DNA of 28,637 nt from Clostridia bacterium (GCA_017525805.1 JAFXSH010000120.1:1-28637); one strand, 5' to 3'. Positions 1-7,916 are shown, counted from the stretch's first letter. A program made the numbers and translations. Notes: a model not told the origin generated them from the sequence alone.

Positions 1-43
1 AAAAAAATACACAAAAAAATATCGAAAAAAGTGAAAACGCCTA

Positions 44-73
44 TTGACATACGGGGGGGGTATATGTTATACT
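44..73 (+). promoter_or_regulatory. Promoter of the LacI-family repressor gene
   Basis: A perfect -35 TTGACA (44-49) is followed by -10 TATACT (68-73) with an 18-bp spacer; TTATAC at 67-72 gives 17 bp. The spacer contains a run of eight G (53-60). The LacI-type operator starts 6 bp downstream of the -10, over the expected start of transcription, which suggests autorepression. Confidence 0.75.
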
Positions 74-78
74 GTACA

Positions 79-91
79 CGAAAACGATTTA
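79..91 (+). promoter_or_regulatory. LacI/GalR-type operator, copy 1
   Basis: CGAAAACGATTTA lies just downstream of the -10 box. The central CG flanked by A and T runs is typical of LacI-family operators. The same 13 bases recur at 1156-1168 before the permease genes. A looser relative containing AAACGATT lies at about 96-109. Binding by the adjacent repressor is inferred from the placement. Confidence 0.65.
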
Positions 92-143
92 GTACCGAAA
101 CAAACGATTGAACGCCGAAAACAAATGAGGGGAGGAAAGCCCT

Positions 144-1169
144 ATGGGTGTCACCATTCGGGATTTGGCTGAACACTGCGGGCTTTCTGTATCGGCTGTC
201 AGCAAAGCGTTGAACGGGTACAGCGACATCAGCGAGGCCACGCGCCAGGCGGTCATGACCGCCGTGCGGGAGTTGGATTATCACCCCAACGCCCACGCAA
301 GGGCGCTTAAAGGCGGGCGCAGCTACAATCTGGGCGTGCTGTTCTCCGACGATTCCCAAAGCGGCCTGACCCACCCCTTTTTCTCCACCGTGCTGGAGCA
401 TTTCAAGCGCGAGGCTGAGCAGGAGGGGTACGACATCACTTTCATCGGCCACCGCATGGGCAACGGCCGCGTGACGTATCTGGATCACTGCCGCTACCGG
501 GAAGTGGACGGCGTGTGCATGGCCTGTCTGGACTTTGACGACGCCGAGGTGCGGGAAGTAACGGAAAGCGAGCTGCCCGTGGTCACCATCGACCGCCGGT
601 TCCAGGACGTGCCCAGCGTAATGTCCGACAATGAAGGGGGCATCCGGGCACTGATGGACTATGCGTACAGCTTGGGCCACCGCCGCATCGCCTATGTCCA
701 CGGCCCTTCCAGCGCCGTTTCCGACGTCCGGCTGAAAGCGTTCCGGGAATCGGCGGAGCGCCTGGGCCTGACGGTGCCGGCCGAATACCTGCTGCCCTGC
801 CGGTACACCGATCCGGAAAACGCCAGGGCCATCGTGCAGGTGCTGCTTTCCCTGCCCCAGCGGCCCACCTGCATCCTCATGTGCGACGATTACAACACCA
901 CCGGCGCGAAGCAGGCCGCCGTGGAATCCGGGGTCAATATTCCCAGGGACGTGTCCCTGGCGGGGTTTGACGGCCTCTCCCAGATGCAGAACTTCTCCCC
1001 CCGGCTGACCACCGTCTACCAGGACGCGCCCCGAATGGGCCGGGAAGCGGCGCGGCTGCTGATCGCCCAGATCGAAAACCGGCCCACGGCCGAATCCGTT
1101 ATCGTGCCGGTGCGGCTCCTGCGGGGCGAAACGGTAGCGCCCGTCGCCCAGGGACCGAAAACGATTTAA
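144..1169 (+). CDS. LacI-family transcriptional repressor
   Basis: DNA-binding repressor with a periplasmic-binding-protein-like effector domain, probably sensing the sugar imported by the ABC transporter encoded next. The N-terminus (about residues 3-50) is a classical LacI helix-turn-helix: TIRDLAEHCGLSVSAVSKAL, then a hinge containing YHPNAHARAL. The rest (about 60-335) matches the sugar-binding core, including DYNTTGAKQA and the GFDGL segment. The length of 341 aa is normal for the family. ATG at 144 is preceded by a strong GGGGAGGAAAG site. The promoter carries one copy of a 13-bp operator and the gene's own last codons carry the other, so control of itself and of the downstream operon is likely. 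The effector cannot be read from sequence. Confidence 0.95.
   Translation: MGVTIRDLAEHCGLSVSAVSKALNGYSDISEATRQAVMTAVRELDYHPNAHARALKGGRSYNLGVLFSDDSQSGLTHPFFSTVLEHFKREAEQEGYDITFIGHRMGNGRVTYLDHCRYREVDGVCMACLDFDDAEVREVTESELPVVTIDRRFQDVPSVMSDNEGGIRALMDYAYSLGHRRIAYVHGPSSAVSDVRLKAFRESAERLGLTVPAEYLLPCRYTDPENARAIVQVLLSLPQRPTCILMCDDYNTTGAKQAAVESGVNIPRDVSLAGFDGLSQMQNFSPRLTTVYQDAPRMGREAARLLIAQIENRPTAESVIVPVRLLRGETVAPVAQGPKTI
1156..1168 (+). promoter_or_regulatory. LacI/GalR-type operator, copy 2, overlapping the repressor stop codon
   Basis: CGAAAACGATTTA is identical to the copy at 79-91. It overlaps the last codons and stop of the repressor and lies about 140 bp upstream of the first permease. No convincing -35/-10 pair was found between 1170 and 1300, so the operon may have a weak promoter here or be read through from the repressor promoter. 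Confidence 0.65.
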
Positions 1170-1309
1170 CTAAAGTTTTTTGCAAATAATGATTTCAATT
1201 TTGCCGATATATACCACTGTATGGGCGAAATTTGACTGCTCAAAAAAATAAACTAAAACAATTTCGCTATTTGACCGGATGCCAAAGATCAGTAAAGGAG
1301 TTGGGGATT

Positions 1310-2215
1310 GTGAAAGAATTCTTTCATAACACTTGGAAACACAGGGCGCATGTGGTGATGGCGCTGCCCGCTTTCCTGGTGCTGCTGTTCATCATGTACG
1401 TGCCCATGAGCGGCCTGGTGCTGGCCTTTGAAAAGTTCGACTATTCCAAGGGCATCTTCGGCAGCGATTGGGTGGGCCTGGCCAACTTTGAATTCCTGAT
1501 CAAATCCAAGAACACCTTCGTGAACATGACGGTGAACACGGTGCTGTACTACCTGCTGTTCACCATCGTGGGCACGTTCCTCAACATCGTGGTGGCCATC
1601 GCCATCGACCAATTGGCCTTCAAGAAAATGGCCAAGACCATGCAGACCTTGATGATCATTCCGGTATTCATCTCCTACGCGGCCGTGCAGTTCATCGTGT
1701 TCGCCTTCATCGATTCCCGCACCGGACTCATCAACAACGTCTTTGGCACTTCCACCCGCTTCTATTCCAAAGCCGATTACTGGCCCTGGATTTTGCTGGT
1801 GGTGAAGGTGTGGAAGGATACGGGCTACGGCTCGGTACTGTACATGTCCGTGCTCTCCGGCATCGACACCTCTCTTTATGAGGCCGCGGATATTGACGGC
1901 GCAAACAAATGGCAGCAGATCCGCCACATTACCGTTCCAGCCCTGATCCCCATGGTCACGGTGATGCTGCTACTGTCCGTGGGCAACGTGATGCGCTCCG
2001 ATACCGGCCTGTTCTATCAGGTCACCCGCAATAACGGCGCGCTGTACAGCACCACCCAGGTCATTGATTCTTATATCCTCAACCAGATTTTGAAATCCTC
2101 CAACTTCGGCTACACCGCCGCCGCGTCCTTCTTCCAATCCGTGATCGGCCTGCTGCTGATGCTGCTGGCTAACTTCTCGGTTCGCAAGATCGAGCCGGAA
2201 AACGCCCTGTTCTGA
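1310..2215 (+). CDS. CUT1 sugar ABC transporter permease, LplB type
   Basis: Inner-membrane permease of a carbohydrate ABC importer (MalF/LplB side). Hydrophobic segments alternate across the protein, starting with VVMALPAFLVLLFIMYVPMS. The ABC-permease EAA loop is clear (YEAADIDGANKWQQIRHITV), as is the LplB-type N-terminal YVPMSGLVLAFEKFDY. GTG at 1310 was chosen because AAAGGAG (1294-1300) sits 9 bases upstream and the protein then begins at the usual short cytoplasmic tail (301 aa). An in-frame TTG at 1232 would add 26 residues but has no ribosome site. The partner permease follows after 22 bp and the binding protein after that. No ATPase gene is present, so a shared MsmX-like ATPase encoded elsewhere is inferred. 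Confidence 0.93.
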   Translation: MKEFFHNTWKHRAHVVMALPAFLVLLFIMYVPMSGLVLAFEKFDYSKGIFGSDWVGLANFEFLIKSKNTFVNMTVNTVLYYLLFTIVGTFLNIVVAIAIDQLAFKKMAKTMQTLMIIPVFISYAAVQFIVFAFIDSRTGLINNVFGTSTRFYSKADYWPWILLVVKVWKDTGYGSVLYMSVLSGIDTSLYEAADIDGANKWQQIRHITVPALIPMVTVMLLLSVGNVMRSDTGLFYQVTRNNGALYSTTQVIDSYILNQILKSSNFGYTAAASFFQSVIGLLLMLLANFSVRKIEPENALF

Positions 2216-2237
2216 CGCTGCAAAGGAGGAAACCAAA

Positions 2238-3128
2238 ATGACGGATATGGCATATAAAAAGGTTTACAAAAAGCGGTGGGAAAAGAAAAAGAAGGGGATC
2301 GGGCAGTACATCCTGCTGTTGCTGGTGTTCATTTCCGCGTTCACGGATGAAATGTATATCAACCAGCACGGCTTCTCCTTCTTCCCGGCGGTATGGAGCA
2401 TGAACGGCATGGATTCCGTGCTGCGCTACGGCAGCCAGCTGCTCCGCTCTTACGGGGTAACGATCTTTATCACCGTCGCGGGCACGCTGCTTGGCCTGCT
2501 GATCATGAGCATGTACGCTTACTCCATCAGCCGCCACGATTTCAAGCTGTCCAAGTTCCTGTCCATTTTCCTGCTGATTCCCATGCTGTTTAATGGCGGC
2601 CAGCTGGCGGGCTATGTCGTGTTCACCAGTTGGTATGGGCTGAAGGACAGCCTGCTGCTGCTGATCCTGCCCCTGTGCGTGACCACCATGAACGTGATCA
2701 TTCTGCGCACCTACATCTCCAACTCCATTCCTGGAGAGCTGATGGAGGCCGCCACCATCGACGGCGCGGGCGACTACCGCACCTTCTTCCAGATCACGCT
2801 CCCCCTGCTCAAGCCCTCCCTGGCCGCCGTGGGCTTCATGATGGCCACCGCTTACTGGAACGATTGGCAGAACGCCCTGCTCTACATCGTTTCCAATAAT
2901 AAAAAGCCCCTGCAGCTGCTGCTGATCAACATTCAGAAGAGCATCGAATTCCTGCTGAACAACAACAACGTGCCCGCCAGCGCCCGCGCGGCCATGGGCG
3001 GCACCATTCCCCAGTATTCCTCCACCATGGCCACGGTGATCGTGGTCATCGGCCCCATCATGGTGGCCTATCCCTTCTTCCAGAAGTACTTCGTCAAGGG
3101 CCTCACGGTAGGCTCAGTGAAAGGTTAA
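2238..3128 (+). CDS. CUT1 sugar ABC transporter permease, YtcP/LplC type
   Basis: Second inner-membrane permease (MalG/YtcP side), 296 aa, forming the heterodimeric channel with the preceding protein. It has about six membrane segments and the EAA loop EAATIDGAGDYRTFFQITLP. The C-terminus ends KYFVKGLTVGSVKG, very like other YtcP-type permeases. ATG at 2238 is preceded by AAAGGAGGA at 2221-2229. It lies 22 bp after the first permease and 62 bp before the solute-binding protein in an evident operon. The substrate is unknown; LplB/YtcP-type systems commonly import oligosaccharides. Confidence 0.94.
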   Translation: MTDMAYKKVYKKRWEKKKKGIGQYILLLLVFISAFTDEMYINQHGFSFFPAVWSMNGMDSVLRYGSQLLRSYGVTIFITVAGTLLGLLIMSMYAYSISRHDFKLSKFLSIFLLIPMLFNGGQLAGYVVFTSWYGLKDSLLLLILPLCVTTMNVIILRTYISNSIPGELMEAATIDGAGDYRTFFQITLPLLKPSLAAVGFMMATAYWNDWQNALLYIVSNNKKPLQLLLINIQKSIEFLLNNNNVPASARAAMGGTIPQYSSTMATVIVVIGPIMVAYPFFQKYFVKGLTVGSVKG

Positions 3129-3190
3129 TCCGGTTTCAATGTCCCAGATTTTGGGGCGTTAGAAATAAAAAAACTTAGGAGGCAACTGTT

Positions 3191-4657
3191 ATGAAAAAGC
3201 TCGTATCCCTGCTGCTGGTTCTGTGCATGCTGCTGAGCGTTTGCGCGCTGGCTCATGCCGAGGACAAGGTCGTCATCAACCTGACCCGCTGCACCTTCAA
3301 CCTGGCCACCCCCGATTCCGATCAGGTGAAAAAGGTTGAAGACGCCATCAACGCCTACATCGCCGACAAAATCAACGTGCAGATCAAGCTGACCGACATC
3401 GGCAGCGGCGAGTACACCGAAAAGGCCAACCTGGCCCTGGCGAACAACGAGATCAACCTGCTGTGGACGGCTTCCTGGGAAGGCACCATCGGCACCAACG
3501 ATCTGGTTCCCCAGAACGCTGTGTACGACATCACCGACCTGCTGCCCGGCACCGCCCTGTACGGCTCCATGGCTGAAGGCCAGTGGGAAGCCACCAAGTA
3601 CAACGGCAAGAACTACTTCATCCCCGTGTACAAGGACAACGTGGAAGGCTACGACGTGATGTTCCGCGCGGATCTGGTTGAAAAGTACGGCTGGGATATC
3701 ACCTCCGTCAAGACCCTGGCTGATCTGGAGCCCATGCTGGCCGACGCCAAGGCCGAAGGCCTGAAGTATCCCTTCCTCACCCAGAAGACCGCCATGTTCT
3801 ATCGCTGGTACATCGGTGATTTCGATTTCTTCACCGCCGACGCCAACACCAACTTCTTCGCCGTGGACCGCGCCACCAACGAAGTGGTGGATACCATCCT
3901 CACTCCCCAGTATGCCGAATTCTGCAAGCTGATGGGCGACTGGGCCGAAAAGGGCTACATCTCCGAAGACGAAGCCAACAAGGTGACCACCGATACCACC
4001 ACCCAGAGCAAGGATTGGGCCATCTCCTGGTGGACCGATATCCCCGTGAACGCCGAAGCCAACAGCCGTTACAACCAGGAAGTTGTCATGCAGCCCATCG
4101 CGCCCCGCTTCGCGCACAGCACTTCCGCTCTGGGCAGCTGCTACTGCATCACCGCCAACAGCACCGAAGAACAGGCCAAGGCCGCGATCGACTTCCTGGG
4201 CCTGCTGTACACCGACGCCACCCTGGCTGACATGTACACCTTCGGCATCGAGGGCGAAGACTTTGAATACACTCAGGAAGAGGGCCAGACCATCAAGCAT
4301 GTGACCCAGCATTCCGAAAAGTACAACCACAGCATGTGGGAGTCCGCCTCCGCTACCATCGTGACCCCCCTGTACAACGAACCCGACAACAAGGCTGACC
4401 TGTACGTGGACTTCAACGGCGGCGCCGAAACCTCCTGCGCGGCTGGCTTCCGCTTTGACAAGTCTACCGTCGAAGCCTCCTACACCGCCTGCAAAGCGCT
4501 GTTTGAACAGTATGGCTTCCAGCTTGAAAACGGCGCGATCCCCGCGGACGCCGTGGACGCTTACATCGAACAGTATCAGGCTGAACTGGATGCCGCCGGC
4601 TATCAGGAAGTGCTGGCCGAATTCCAGAATCAGTACAACACCTGGAAGGCTCAATAA
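3191..4657 (+). CDS. Extracellular sugar-binding protein of the ABC importer (LplA-like, DUF3502)
   Basis: Binding protein that captures the substrate for the two permeases upstream. It is 488 aa with a signal peptide at residues 1-24 (charged MKK, hydrophobic core, likely cleavage after AHA). The long C-terminal region, with the segment FNGGAETSCAAGFRFDKSTV, fits the DUF3502/LplA family. The AGGAGG at 3177-3182 supports ATG 3191. The signal sequence contains cysteines but none has a G/A/S at -1, so a lipobox is not evident; this is unusual for a Gram-positive binding protein, which is normally a lipoprotein. A hairpin terminator follows. The ligand is not identifiable from sequence. Confidence 0.92.
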   Translation: MKKLVSLLLVLCMLLSVCALAHAEDKVVINLTRCTFNLATPDSDQVKKVEDAINAYIADKINVQIKLTDIGSGEYTEKANLALANNEINLLWTASWEGTIGTNDLVPQNAVYDITDLLPGTALYGSMAEGQWEATKYNGKNYFIPVYKDNVEGYDVMFRADLVEKYGWDITSVKTLADLEPMLADAKAEGLKYPFLTQKTAMFYRWYIGDFDFFTADANTNFFAVDRATNEVVDTILTPQYAEFCKLMGDWAEKGYISEDEANKVTTDTTTQSKDWAISWWTDIPVNAEANSRYNQEVVMQPIAPRFAHSTSALGSCYCITANSTEEQAKAAIDFLGLLYTDATLADMYTFGIEGEDFEYTQEEGQTIKHVTQHSEKYNHSMWESASATIVTPLYNEPDNKADLYVDFNGGAETSCAAGFRFDKSTVEASYTACKALFEQYGFQLENGAIPADAVDAYIEQYQAELDAAGYQEVLAEFQNQYNTWKAQ

Positions 4658-4683
4658 GTTCTTTTAACCCAAATATCCCTCAA

Positions 4684-4716
4684 GGGGCCGCTGCGGAAAA
4701 CCGCGGCGGCCCCTTT
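4684..4716 (+). terminator. Terminator of the ABC operon
   Basis: Thirteen-base arms GGGGCCGCTGCGG and CCGCGGCGGCCCC with an AAAA loop form a very stable hairpin containing one G-U type mismatch. The T tract is only TTT, so termination may be partial. Confidence 0.75.
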
Positions 4717-4918
4717 CACGCGTAGCATTCATCTATGACCTTCCCTTGCATCCCAATTCCCGCAAGCCCCTGACCCCGGAACAGACCGCCCTAAAGCTCG
4801 CGCCCCGAAAGATGAGGATATCCGTCATCCCCTTGCTTCGTGTAAAAAAGCCCGAAGCGGTTCATCCTCCGTTTTTGGCTGTTTTGCAAATACAAGAAAA
4901 ATTTAAGGAGGCTTTCTC

Positions 4919-5632
4919 ATGTTCCACCGTATCCTGCGCGCCATTCTGGCCCTGACCCTGGTTCTTTCCCTCTGCGCTCCCGCGCTGGCGGAAATGGATT
5001 TGTCCCAGATCAATTACGACGATTACTTCACCAGCCGCGACCGTTCAGGCAAATGGGATGAGGCCACCGCCGTTCAGGTGGAACTGACGGGCGATCTGAC
5101 CATTACCGAAGCGGGCGTTTATGTGCTCTCCGGCACCATCGCCGATGGAACGGTCCGCGTCAATGTGTCCAGTGATGATAAGGTGCAGCTGGTGCTGAAC
5201 GGCGTGTCCATTTCCTGCTCCACCAACGCCTGCATCCTGGTGGAGAACGCGGACAAAGTGTTCATCACCCTGGCGGCCGGCACGGAAAACACGCTCGTCA
5301 GCACTGCTTTCACCGCCGATAAAGATGTGAACGGCGCCGTGTTCTCCAAGGATGATCTCGTCTTCAACGGTGAAGGCACCCTGCGGATCGAGTCCGCCGT
5401 CCACGGCATCGCGTGCAAGGACGATGTGAAATTCGGCGGAGGCAACTATATGATCCACGCCGCGAAGCGGGGCATTTCCGGCAACGACAGCGTGCGCATC
5501 TTCGACGGCAGCTATGCCATTTATTATGGTTCATCTCCTATCCGCACCAAGTACAACGCGGATGAGGAAAAAGGATACTTGCTCGTGTTTGGCGGCGTCT
5601 TCTATCTGTATCCCACAGCAGCGGAAGAATAA
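4919..5632 (+). CDS. Secreted carbohydrate-binding domain protein (Cthe_2159/DUF4353-like)
   Basis: Predicted exported protein of 237 aa with a signal peptide (residues 1-24, ending ALAEM). The repetitive short beta strands and turns of the mature part, such as VYVLSGTIADGTVRV, VQLVLNGVSIS, GEGTLRIESAVHGIACKDDV and RGISGNDSVRIFDG, match the beta-helical Cthe_2159 family. A founding member of that family binds acidic plant polysaccharides. ATG 4919 follows AAGGAGG (4906-4912). The protein is shorter than many relatives and seems to be a single binding domain without an anchor or catalytic part. Its place after a sugar importer suggests substrate capture at the cell surface, but the intervening terminator means it may be separately expressed. 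Confidence 0.8.
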   Translation: MFHRILRAILALTLVLSLCAPALAEMDLSQINYDDYFTSRDRSGKWDEATAVQVELTGDLTITEAGVYVLSGTIADGTVRVNVSSDDKVQLVLNGVSISCSTNACILVENADKVFITLAAGTENTLVSTAFTADKDVNGAVFSKDDLVFNGEGTLRIESAVHGIACKDDVKFGGGNYMIHAAKRGISGNDSVRIFDGSYAIYYGSSPIRTKYNADEEKGYLLVFGGVFYLYPTAAEE

Positions 5633-5648
5633 CGCCCTTTCGCCCGAT

Positions 5649-5679
5649 CCGCCGCCGGTAAACCGCGCGGCGGTTTTTT
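5649..5679 (+). terminator. Rho-independent terminator
   Basis: CCGCCGCCGG and CCGCGCGGCGG pair around a TAAA loop with one bulged base, followed by TTTTTT. It ends the transcript of the carbohydrate-binding protein. Confidence 0.88.
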
Positions 5680-5722
5680 GTGTCCGCCGTCATGGCAAAT
5701 GCCCGCCGCGCCTTAGTTTTTC

Positions 5723-5751
5723 TTGCAAATTGCGTTATTTCCCTTTATAAT
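5723..5751 (+). promoter_or_regulatory. Sigma-A-type promoter for the redox pair
   Basis: TTGCAA (5723-5728) and a perfect TATAAT (5746-5751) are separated by 17 bp. Transcription would start near 5758, exactly where a receiver-domain fossil begins, so this promoter may originally have served a regulator gene and now drives the coupled membrane/redox genes. Confidence 0.8.
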
Positions 5752-5757
5752 AAATGA

Positions 5758-5880
5758 CTGCCCGGGGGGGCGGAAATCAAACACGCGGAGAACGGAAAAA
5801 TTGCCCTGAAAATGTTTGAAAGCAGCGCGCCGGGATATTGCGAAGCCATTCTCATGGATGTGCGCATGCCGGAAATGAGA
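5758..5880 (+). pseudogene. Fossil fragment of a response-regulator receiver (REC) domain
   Basis: Reading in the frame of the following gene, this stretch encodes EIKHAENGKIALKMFESSAP and then GYCEAILMDVRMPEM. That is the strand2-helix2-strand3 segment of a receiver domain, including the phospho-acceptor Asp in LMDVRMP. Nothing before strand 2 or after the PEM turn survives, and a stop lies just upstream at 5755-5757. The left edge is a CCCGGGGGGG tract. It resembles receivers of hybrid histidine kinases. There is no good ribosome site before ATG 5812, so it is probably untranslated leader or, less likely, an N-terminal extension of the next protein. Confidence 0.65.
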
Positions 5881-5928
5881 ACTGATTTAGGAAGCGGATC
5901 AGGCCGCGGAAAACTGAGGGGACGATGG

Positions 5929-6435
5929 ATGAACATGACGTATCTTTTCCTGCTGGGCTGCGCGGTCTGCGGGATCGTGCTGTCGCTGATTTTTGAACAT
6001 TATTGGAAGAAAACAAAATCCGCCATCTTTCGGTTCCCCTACGCGGCGGTATATGGAATGCTGGCGGGGCTGCTTTGCGCGCGGGTCATCGGGATTTATC
6101 AGGAGGGCATGGCCCGCAGGGCGGAAAACCCGCTGGCGTCCATTTATACCCCGGAAATCGTGGCGGAAAGGCTTGCGCCCCTTGGGCCGCTGTTCTTTAT
6201 CGCCGTCGGCCTTGTGATCGGCGGGCTGCTGGCGGGAGCGAAGGATGAAAGCGCTGGAAAGCCGGTGCGGCCCAAAGCGAAAACAGAAAGACGGCAATCT
6301 CGTCCGGGGACTGTCCAGGCGGTGATTCTCGCCGCGGCCATCGTTTTCATTTTCTTGGGGATTTTCAACGGCAGCGCCTTGGATGTGCTGACCAAAGCGA
6401 TCAATATTTGTTCGGAGTGTATCGGCCTTGGATAA
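5929..6435 (+). CDS. Membrane protein with C-terminal CD1871A-like CXXC motif
   Basis: A 168-aa membrane protein. Residues about 4-22, 38-58 and 86-104 are hydrophobic. After a basic linker (about 110-127), residues 130-168 form another membrane helix ending in KAINICSECIGLG. That tail, with CXXC at 161-164, matches the small CD1871A-type CXXC proteins of Clostridia, which normally stand alone at about 40-50 aa beside 4Fe-4S proteins. Here it is fused to an extra 130-residue membrane domain that I do not recognise. ATG 5929 was chosen for the GAGGGG site 7 bases upstream; an open frame continues upstream only into the receiver fossil. The stop overlaps the next gene by 8 bp, indicating translational coupling and joint redox function. 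Confidence 0.75.
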   Translation: MNMTYLFLLGCAVCGIVLSLIFEHYWKKTKSAIFRFPYAAVYGMLAGLLCARVIGIYQEGMARRAENPLASIYTPEIVAERLAPLGPLFFIAVGLVIGGLLAGAKDESAGKPVRPKAKTERRQSRPGTVQAVILAAAIVFIFLGIFNGSALDVLTKAINICSECIGLG

Positions 6436-7900
6436 ATCGCATGCTTCCACGCAATCCCTTCGCCCCATGACGCGGCGGCTGGTGCAGCTTTACAGCGCGC
6501 TGTTGCATAACGCCCACATAAAGGGCTTTATTGACGGCCAAATTTATCAGGGCAAAGCTAAATACGCCTGCGTGCCCGGCCTCAACTGCTATTCCTGTCC
6601 CGGCGCGACGGGAGCCTGTCCTTTGGGGGCCATACAGAACGCCTTGGCCTCCACTGGACACCGGGCCGGGTGGTATGTGCTGGGTATCATTTTGCTTTTC
6701 GGCGTTTCCTTGGGCCGCACCATTTGCGGATGGCTGTGTCCCCTGGGCCTGATCCAGGAGCTGCTGCATAAGATTCCCGCGCCGAAGATCAGAAAATCCG
6801 CCGTCACGCGGGCGCTGACCTGGCTGAAATATGGGATCTTAGCGGTATTCGTGATCGCGGTGCCGCTTTGGTACGGTCTCCAGTATGACCTGCCCCTGCC
6901 CGCTTTCTGCAAGTATCTTTGCCCCGCAGGTACCTTAGAAGGCGCGGTGGGACTGCTTTCCAACCCCGTCAACGCTTCTTTTTACAGCATGTTAGGCGTC
7001 CTGTTCACCCGGAAATTCGTGATCATGGCGACTATTGGCCTGGCGTGCGTGTTTTGCTACCGTTCCTTCTGCCGCTTCCTGTGCCCCCTGGGCGCGATAT
7101 ACGGCCTGTTCAACCGGTTCAATATCATCGGCGTGAAGGTGGACGAAAGCAAATGCACCCGTTGCGGCGCGTGCGTGGGCGTTTGCCCCATGGATGTGCG
7201 GCGGGTAGGCGACCACGAGTGCATCCACTGTGGCAAGTGCATGGCCGCGTGCCATCCCGGCGCGATTTCTATCACGGCCGGAAAAATCACCCTGAAAAGC
7301 CCTCAGCCGGAAGCGCAGGTAAAAGAGCAGCGCCGTGGACGCGTCCTCTGGACCGCCGCGCTGGCAGTGCTTTGCTTTGCCCTGCTGTGGTTCAATGTAC
7401 TCGATCCCGCCGTCCGCATGGAAGAAAATCTTGTCCCGGAATCCACGATCCAGTATGATCGCAGCGACGCGCCGATAGGAAAAGAAGTGGGCGATCAGTT
7501 GGAAGACTTTAGCCTGACCTGTTACGACGGAACCGTCTTTCACCTGGCGGATCAGCGGGGAAAGATCGTATTCATCAATCTTTGGGCCACCTACTGCACC
7601 CCCTGCAAGCAGGAATTGCCCTATTTCAGCGACTTGTACCGGCAGCATGAAGGCGATATTGCCATGTTAGCCGTTCATCCCTCCCTGGTGACGGATGACC
7701 CGGAAGAATACTTAGCGGATAGGGGCTACTCCATGCCCTTCGCCACCGACGCCGAGGACCAGGTGGCCCGCATCGTCGGCAGCAGCGGTGTTTTGCCGCA
7801 AACCATCGTGTTGAACCGCCGGGGCGAGGTCATCTATAATCAGGTAGGTTCCGTGACGGAAGAGATGCTGGCCGCGCTCTACGCCCAGGTGGACGAATGA
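6428..7900 (+). CDS. NapH-like membrane 4Fe-4S protein fused to a TlpA-type thioredoxin domain
   Basis: Electron-transfer membrane protein of 490 aa. Residues 50-65 carry CYSCPGATGACPLG, and residues 80-225 hold several membrane helices with the NapH-type CGWLCPLG and CRFLCPLG motifs (also CKYLCPAG). Residues 243-253 and 265-275 are two complete 4Fe-4S ligands (CTRCGACVGVC and CIHCGKCMAAC). A further helix (about 305-323) leads to a TlpA/AhpC-type thioredoxin fold, with active-site WATYCTPC (CXXC 390-393) and the cis-Pro region GVLPQTIVLNRRG. Topology implies cytoplasmic clusters and an external thiol domain, so electrons from ferredoxin-like donors could reduce outside disulfides. The TTG start at 6428 has GGAG 10 bases upstream and overlaps the previous gene. 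The physiological substrate is unknown. Confidence 0.88.
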   Translation: MDKSHASTQSLRPMTRRLVQLYSALLHNAHIKGFIDGQIYQGKAKYACVPGLNCYSCPGATGACPLGAIQNALASTGHRAGWYVLGIILLFGVSLGRTICGWLCPLGLIQELLHKIPAPKIRKSAVTRALTWLKYGILAVFVIAVPLWYGLQYDLPLPAFCKYLCPAGTLEGAVGLLSNPVNASFYSMLGVLFTRKFVIMATIGLACVFCYRSFCRFLCPLGAIYGLFNRFNIIGVKVDESKCTRCGACVGVCPMDVRRVGDHECIHCGKCMAACHPGAISITAGKITLKSPQPEAQVKEQRRGRVLWTAALAVLCFALLWFNVLDPAVRMEENLVPESTIQYDRSDAPIGKEVGDQLEDFSLTCYDGTVFHLADQRGKIVFINLWATYCTPCKQELPYFSDLYRQHEGDIAMLAVHPSLVTDDPEEYLADRGYSMPFATDAEDQVARIVGSSGVLPQTIVLNRRGEVIYNQVGSVTEEMLAALYAQVDE

Positions 7901-7916
7901 CACGCGCCTTTCGCTC

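Noticed and set aside
3125..4654. A 509-codon open frame on the minus strand opposite the sugar-binding protein gene
   Set aside because: It mirrors the codon bias of the plus-strand gene, is low-complexity (Gly/Val/His/Gln-rich) and has no ribosome site; the plus-strand protein has a signal peptide and a family match.
4811..4829. Near-palindrome GATGAGGATATCC...TCATC before the carbohydrate-binding gene
   Set aside because: One base breaks the symmetry and no recurrence was noticed, so an operator call is not supported.
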